A stretch of DNA of 7,828 nucleotides. It comes from Clostridia bacterium. GTDB lineage: Bacteria > Bacillota > DSM-521 > Neomoorellales > Neomoorellaceae. Positions 6,708 to 7,828 of the stretch are shown here, in pieces; the first letter of the stretch is position 1, and every line of letters starts with the position of its first letter. Below the pieces are notes generated by a model, which saw only the letters and a list, made by a program, of their open reading frames with translations, did no database searches and was not told the DNA's origin. The stretch covers positions 1-7,828 of the forward strand of contig JAAYGJ010000255.1 in assembly GCA_012727745.1 (NCBI GenBank). The letters run 5' to 3'. The translations under genes and the position numbers were made by a program.

Positions 6708-6759
6708 TGTCCCCGCCCCCAAAAGATCTAAAAATAGGAGATGTGAGTTGAGGGAACAG

Positions 6760-7395
6760 CTAACTTTCAGGTTCAGCCTCCGGAGCTGTTGTCTCAGCTT
6801 CCAATTTTTCAGTTTCTGTTTCAGTTTCTGTTTCAGCCTCAGCCATACGCACCGCCATGACAGAAACTACTACTGTCTCCTGGTCGGATAACACTTCGAG
6901 GTCGGAAGACAGCTTCAGCTCGGCTACAGTGATATGTTCGCCCAAATCAAGGTCACTGACATCAACTACAATATTTTCGGGCAGATCAGTAGGTAACCCT
7001 TCTACTTCCAGATGCCGCAACACCTGTTGCAAGATACCGCCTGCTTTGACCCCTTTTGCTTCACCGGTCACAACTAACGGTACTTCTACCCGCAGCTTAT
7101 CTTCCAGGGAAATCTGATAAAGATCCACATGGGTCAACTTGCGGGTCAAGGGGTGCCGTTGCACTTCCCTGAAAACAGCGCTATATTCCTGGTCTGCCAG
7201 GCGAACCTTTATGATAGTATTTTCCCCTTCCTGTTTTAAAATACTTTCCATTTCTTTAACCGGAACAACTACCGGTAGGCTGCCAATTTTTTTGCCGTAA
7301 AAATTTACAGGTAATTTCCCCTGCCGGCGCAGCCTGTTGGCAGCTCCTTTGCCGGTCTCGGTCCTTTTTTCTACAATAAGCGTTTGGGCTTGCAT
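6760..7395 (-). CDS. rplY: Large ribosomal subunit protein bL25, Ctc/TL5 type
   Basis: Binds 5S rRNA in the central protuberance of the 50S subunit; the two-domain form is called Ctc (general stress protein) in Bacillus and TL5 in Thermus. 211 residues. The N-terminal 5S-binding beta-barrel covers about 1-93 (RTETGKGAANRLRRQGKLP...FYGK, then HPLTRKLTHVDLYQI). The TL5-type C-terminal beta domain covers about 98-183 (VEVPLVVTGEAKGVKAGGIL, LEVEGLPTDLPENI, DLDLGEHI). A disordered acidic tail of about 28 residues follows, with an alternating Glu-Thr run at 188-196 coded by a hexamer repeat. Start: ATG at 7393-7395, with AAAGGAG nine bases upstream. It is the first gene of the likely ctc-pth operon and is divergent from a PRC-barrel gene. 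Its promoter must lie in 7396-7493. A TATACT (minus strand) is present there without a good -35. Confidence 0.96.
   Translation of the reverse strand: MQAQTLIVEKRTETGKGAANRLRRQGKLPVNFYGKKIGSLPVVVPVKEMESILKQEGENTIIKVRLADQEYSAVFREVQRHPLTRKLTHVDLYQISLEDKLRVEVPLVVTGEAKGVKAGGILQQVLRHLEVEGLPTDLPENIVVDVSDLDLGEHITVAELKLSSDLEVLSDQETVVVSVMAVRMAEAETETETETEKLEAETTAPEAEPES
6807..6836. repeat. Five tandem hexamers inside the bL25 tail
   Basis: TTTCAG and TTTCTG alternate for five complete units on the plus strand, equal to a 12-bp unit repeated two and a half times. The period is a multiple of three, so gain or loss of units keeps the frame. On the coding (minus) strand it gives the Glu-Thr run of bL25, residues 188-196. 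A degenerate unit, CCTCAG, follows at 6837-6842. Confidence 0.9.
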
Positions 7396-7493
7396 TAACC
7401 CCAGCTCCTTTCAGTATAAAGTTTAGCCTGGTCACAAACAGCATAAACCTGCTTTACTGTGAATAATCATGTTATAAGCTAGGAGGTGAAAAA
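7396..7493. promoter_or_regulatory. Divergent intergenic region between ctc and the PRC-barrel gene
   Basis: This 98-bp region must hold the promoters of both genes unless they are longer than they appear. On the minus strand TATACT sits about 15 bases before the ctc ribosome binding site with no convincing -35; TTGTGA is only 13 bases upstream of it. On the plus strand AATAAT and CATGTTATA are possible -10 elements for the PRC-barrel gene, again without a matching -35. I cannot assign either promoter firmly. Confidence 0.4.
7481..7489 (+). promoter_or_regulatory. Ribosome binding site of the PRC-barrel gene
   Basis: AGGAGGTGA is a perfect Shine-Dalgarno sequence. Its AGGAGG core lies 7 bases before the ATG at 7494-7496, which fixes this start and supports a real gene although it is cut by the window edge. 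Confidence 0.85.
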
Positions 7494-7828
7494 ATGATTT
7501 ATAAAAGCAAAAAATTAGTAGGCATGCCCGTAGTAAGTCTGGCCGATGGCCACCAGTTGGGCCGGGTTAAACGCCTGTTGATTGATCAGCAGAAAATGTG
7601 CATTATGGCTTTTACAATCGATCGTAAAGGTTGGTTTAAAGAACAACCTGTAATACCTTATAGCTATGTAAAAAATGTTGGCAACCATGCCATTACCGTC
7701 GACCATGCCAATGCAGTGGTAAGACTCAGTTCCCTGCCCGAACTGGAGAGCCTGGCCAAAAAATCCTTGCCTTTTCTTGGGGTTAAGGTCATCTCCGAAG
7801 AAGGCACTATACTGGGCACAGTAAATGA
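7494..7828 (+). CDS. PRC-barrel domain protein (3' end outside the window)
   Basis: The first 111 codons are visible and open to the right edge, starting MIYKSKKLVGMPVV. Residues 4-77 look like a PRC-barrel: KLVGMPVVSLADGHQLGRVKR has the family's short beta-strand pattern (conserved G-x-x-V, then D-G-x-x-L-G-x-V), and QPVIPYSYVKNVGNHAITV is its second half. A second copy seems to begin near residue 94 (LGVKVISEEGTILGTV), so this is probably a two-barrel protein of the type common in Clostridia and Bacillus. PRC-barrels are small folds that bind proteins or RNA, found in RimM, photosynthetic reaction centres and YlmC/YmxH-like sporulation-associated proteins. The function here is unknown. It is the only plus-strand gene of the window and is transcribed away from ctc. 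There is no signal peptide or membrane segment in the visible part. Confidence 0.85.
   Translation, partial: MIYKSKKLVGMPVVSLADGHQLGRVKRLLIDQQKMCIMAFTIDRKGWFKEQPVIPYSYVKNVGNHAITVDHANAVVRLSSLPELESLAKKSLPFLGVKVISEEGTILGTVN

Noticed and set aside
6807..6842. CRISPR-like or mobile repeat
   Set aside because: The units are 6 bp, contiguous and in frame within bL25, so this is a coding microsatellite and not an array.
7396..7493. Sigma-B promoter for ctc as in Bacillus
   Set aside because: No GTTTAA/GGGTAT-like pair at proper spacing is visible on the minus strand.

Overview
The window looks like chromosomal housekeeping DNA from a spore-forming, Gram-positive Clostridia-type Firmicute. A Moorella- or Peptococcaceae-like organism is my guess from protein style and gene order, not from any database search. 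SpoVT, which in its DNA-binding half is nearly identical to the Bacillus protein as I remember it, shows that the host forms endospores. The genes have clear purine-rich ribosome binding sites and use GTG and ATG starts freely.

Layout, read in the direction of transcription of the minus strand (high to low coordinates): ribosomal protein L25/Ctc (7395-6760); peptidyl-tRNA hydrolase Pth (6707-6129); a small polytopic membrane protein with PrsW-like intramembrane protease motifs (6029-5637); transcription-repair coupling factor Mfd (5503-1952); sporulation regulator SpoVT (1809-1261); and nucleotide pyrophosphohydrolase MazG (1175-66). On the plus strand, a PRC-barrel protein starts at 7494, divergent from ctc, and runs off the right edge. 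The order ctc-pth-(x)-mfd-spoVT-(x)-mazG is the classic Firmicutes cluster, but the accessory slots differ from Bacillus: the place of fin (yabK, between pth and mfd) holds the membrane protein, and no yabM-like transporter lies between spoVT and mazG.

Regulation visible in the DNA: a strong sigma-A-like promoter for mfd (5583-5612) with an intrinsic-terminator-like hairpin directly after it (5541-5568), before the mfd start; a sigma-G-like promoter for spoVT (1872-1901) and a small inverted repeat in its leader; and a good terminator right after spoVT (1229-1257).

The genes share a theme of translation and genome quality control (L25, Pth, Mfd, MazG) next to late forespore regulation (SpoVT). 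I found no phage, IS, CRISPR, tRNA or rRNA feature. The most interesting points are the MazG with half of its methylase domain missing, the compact PrsW-like protein in the fin position, and the terminator-like hairpin in the mfd leader.
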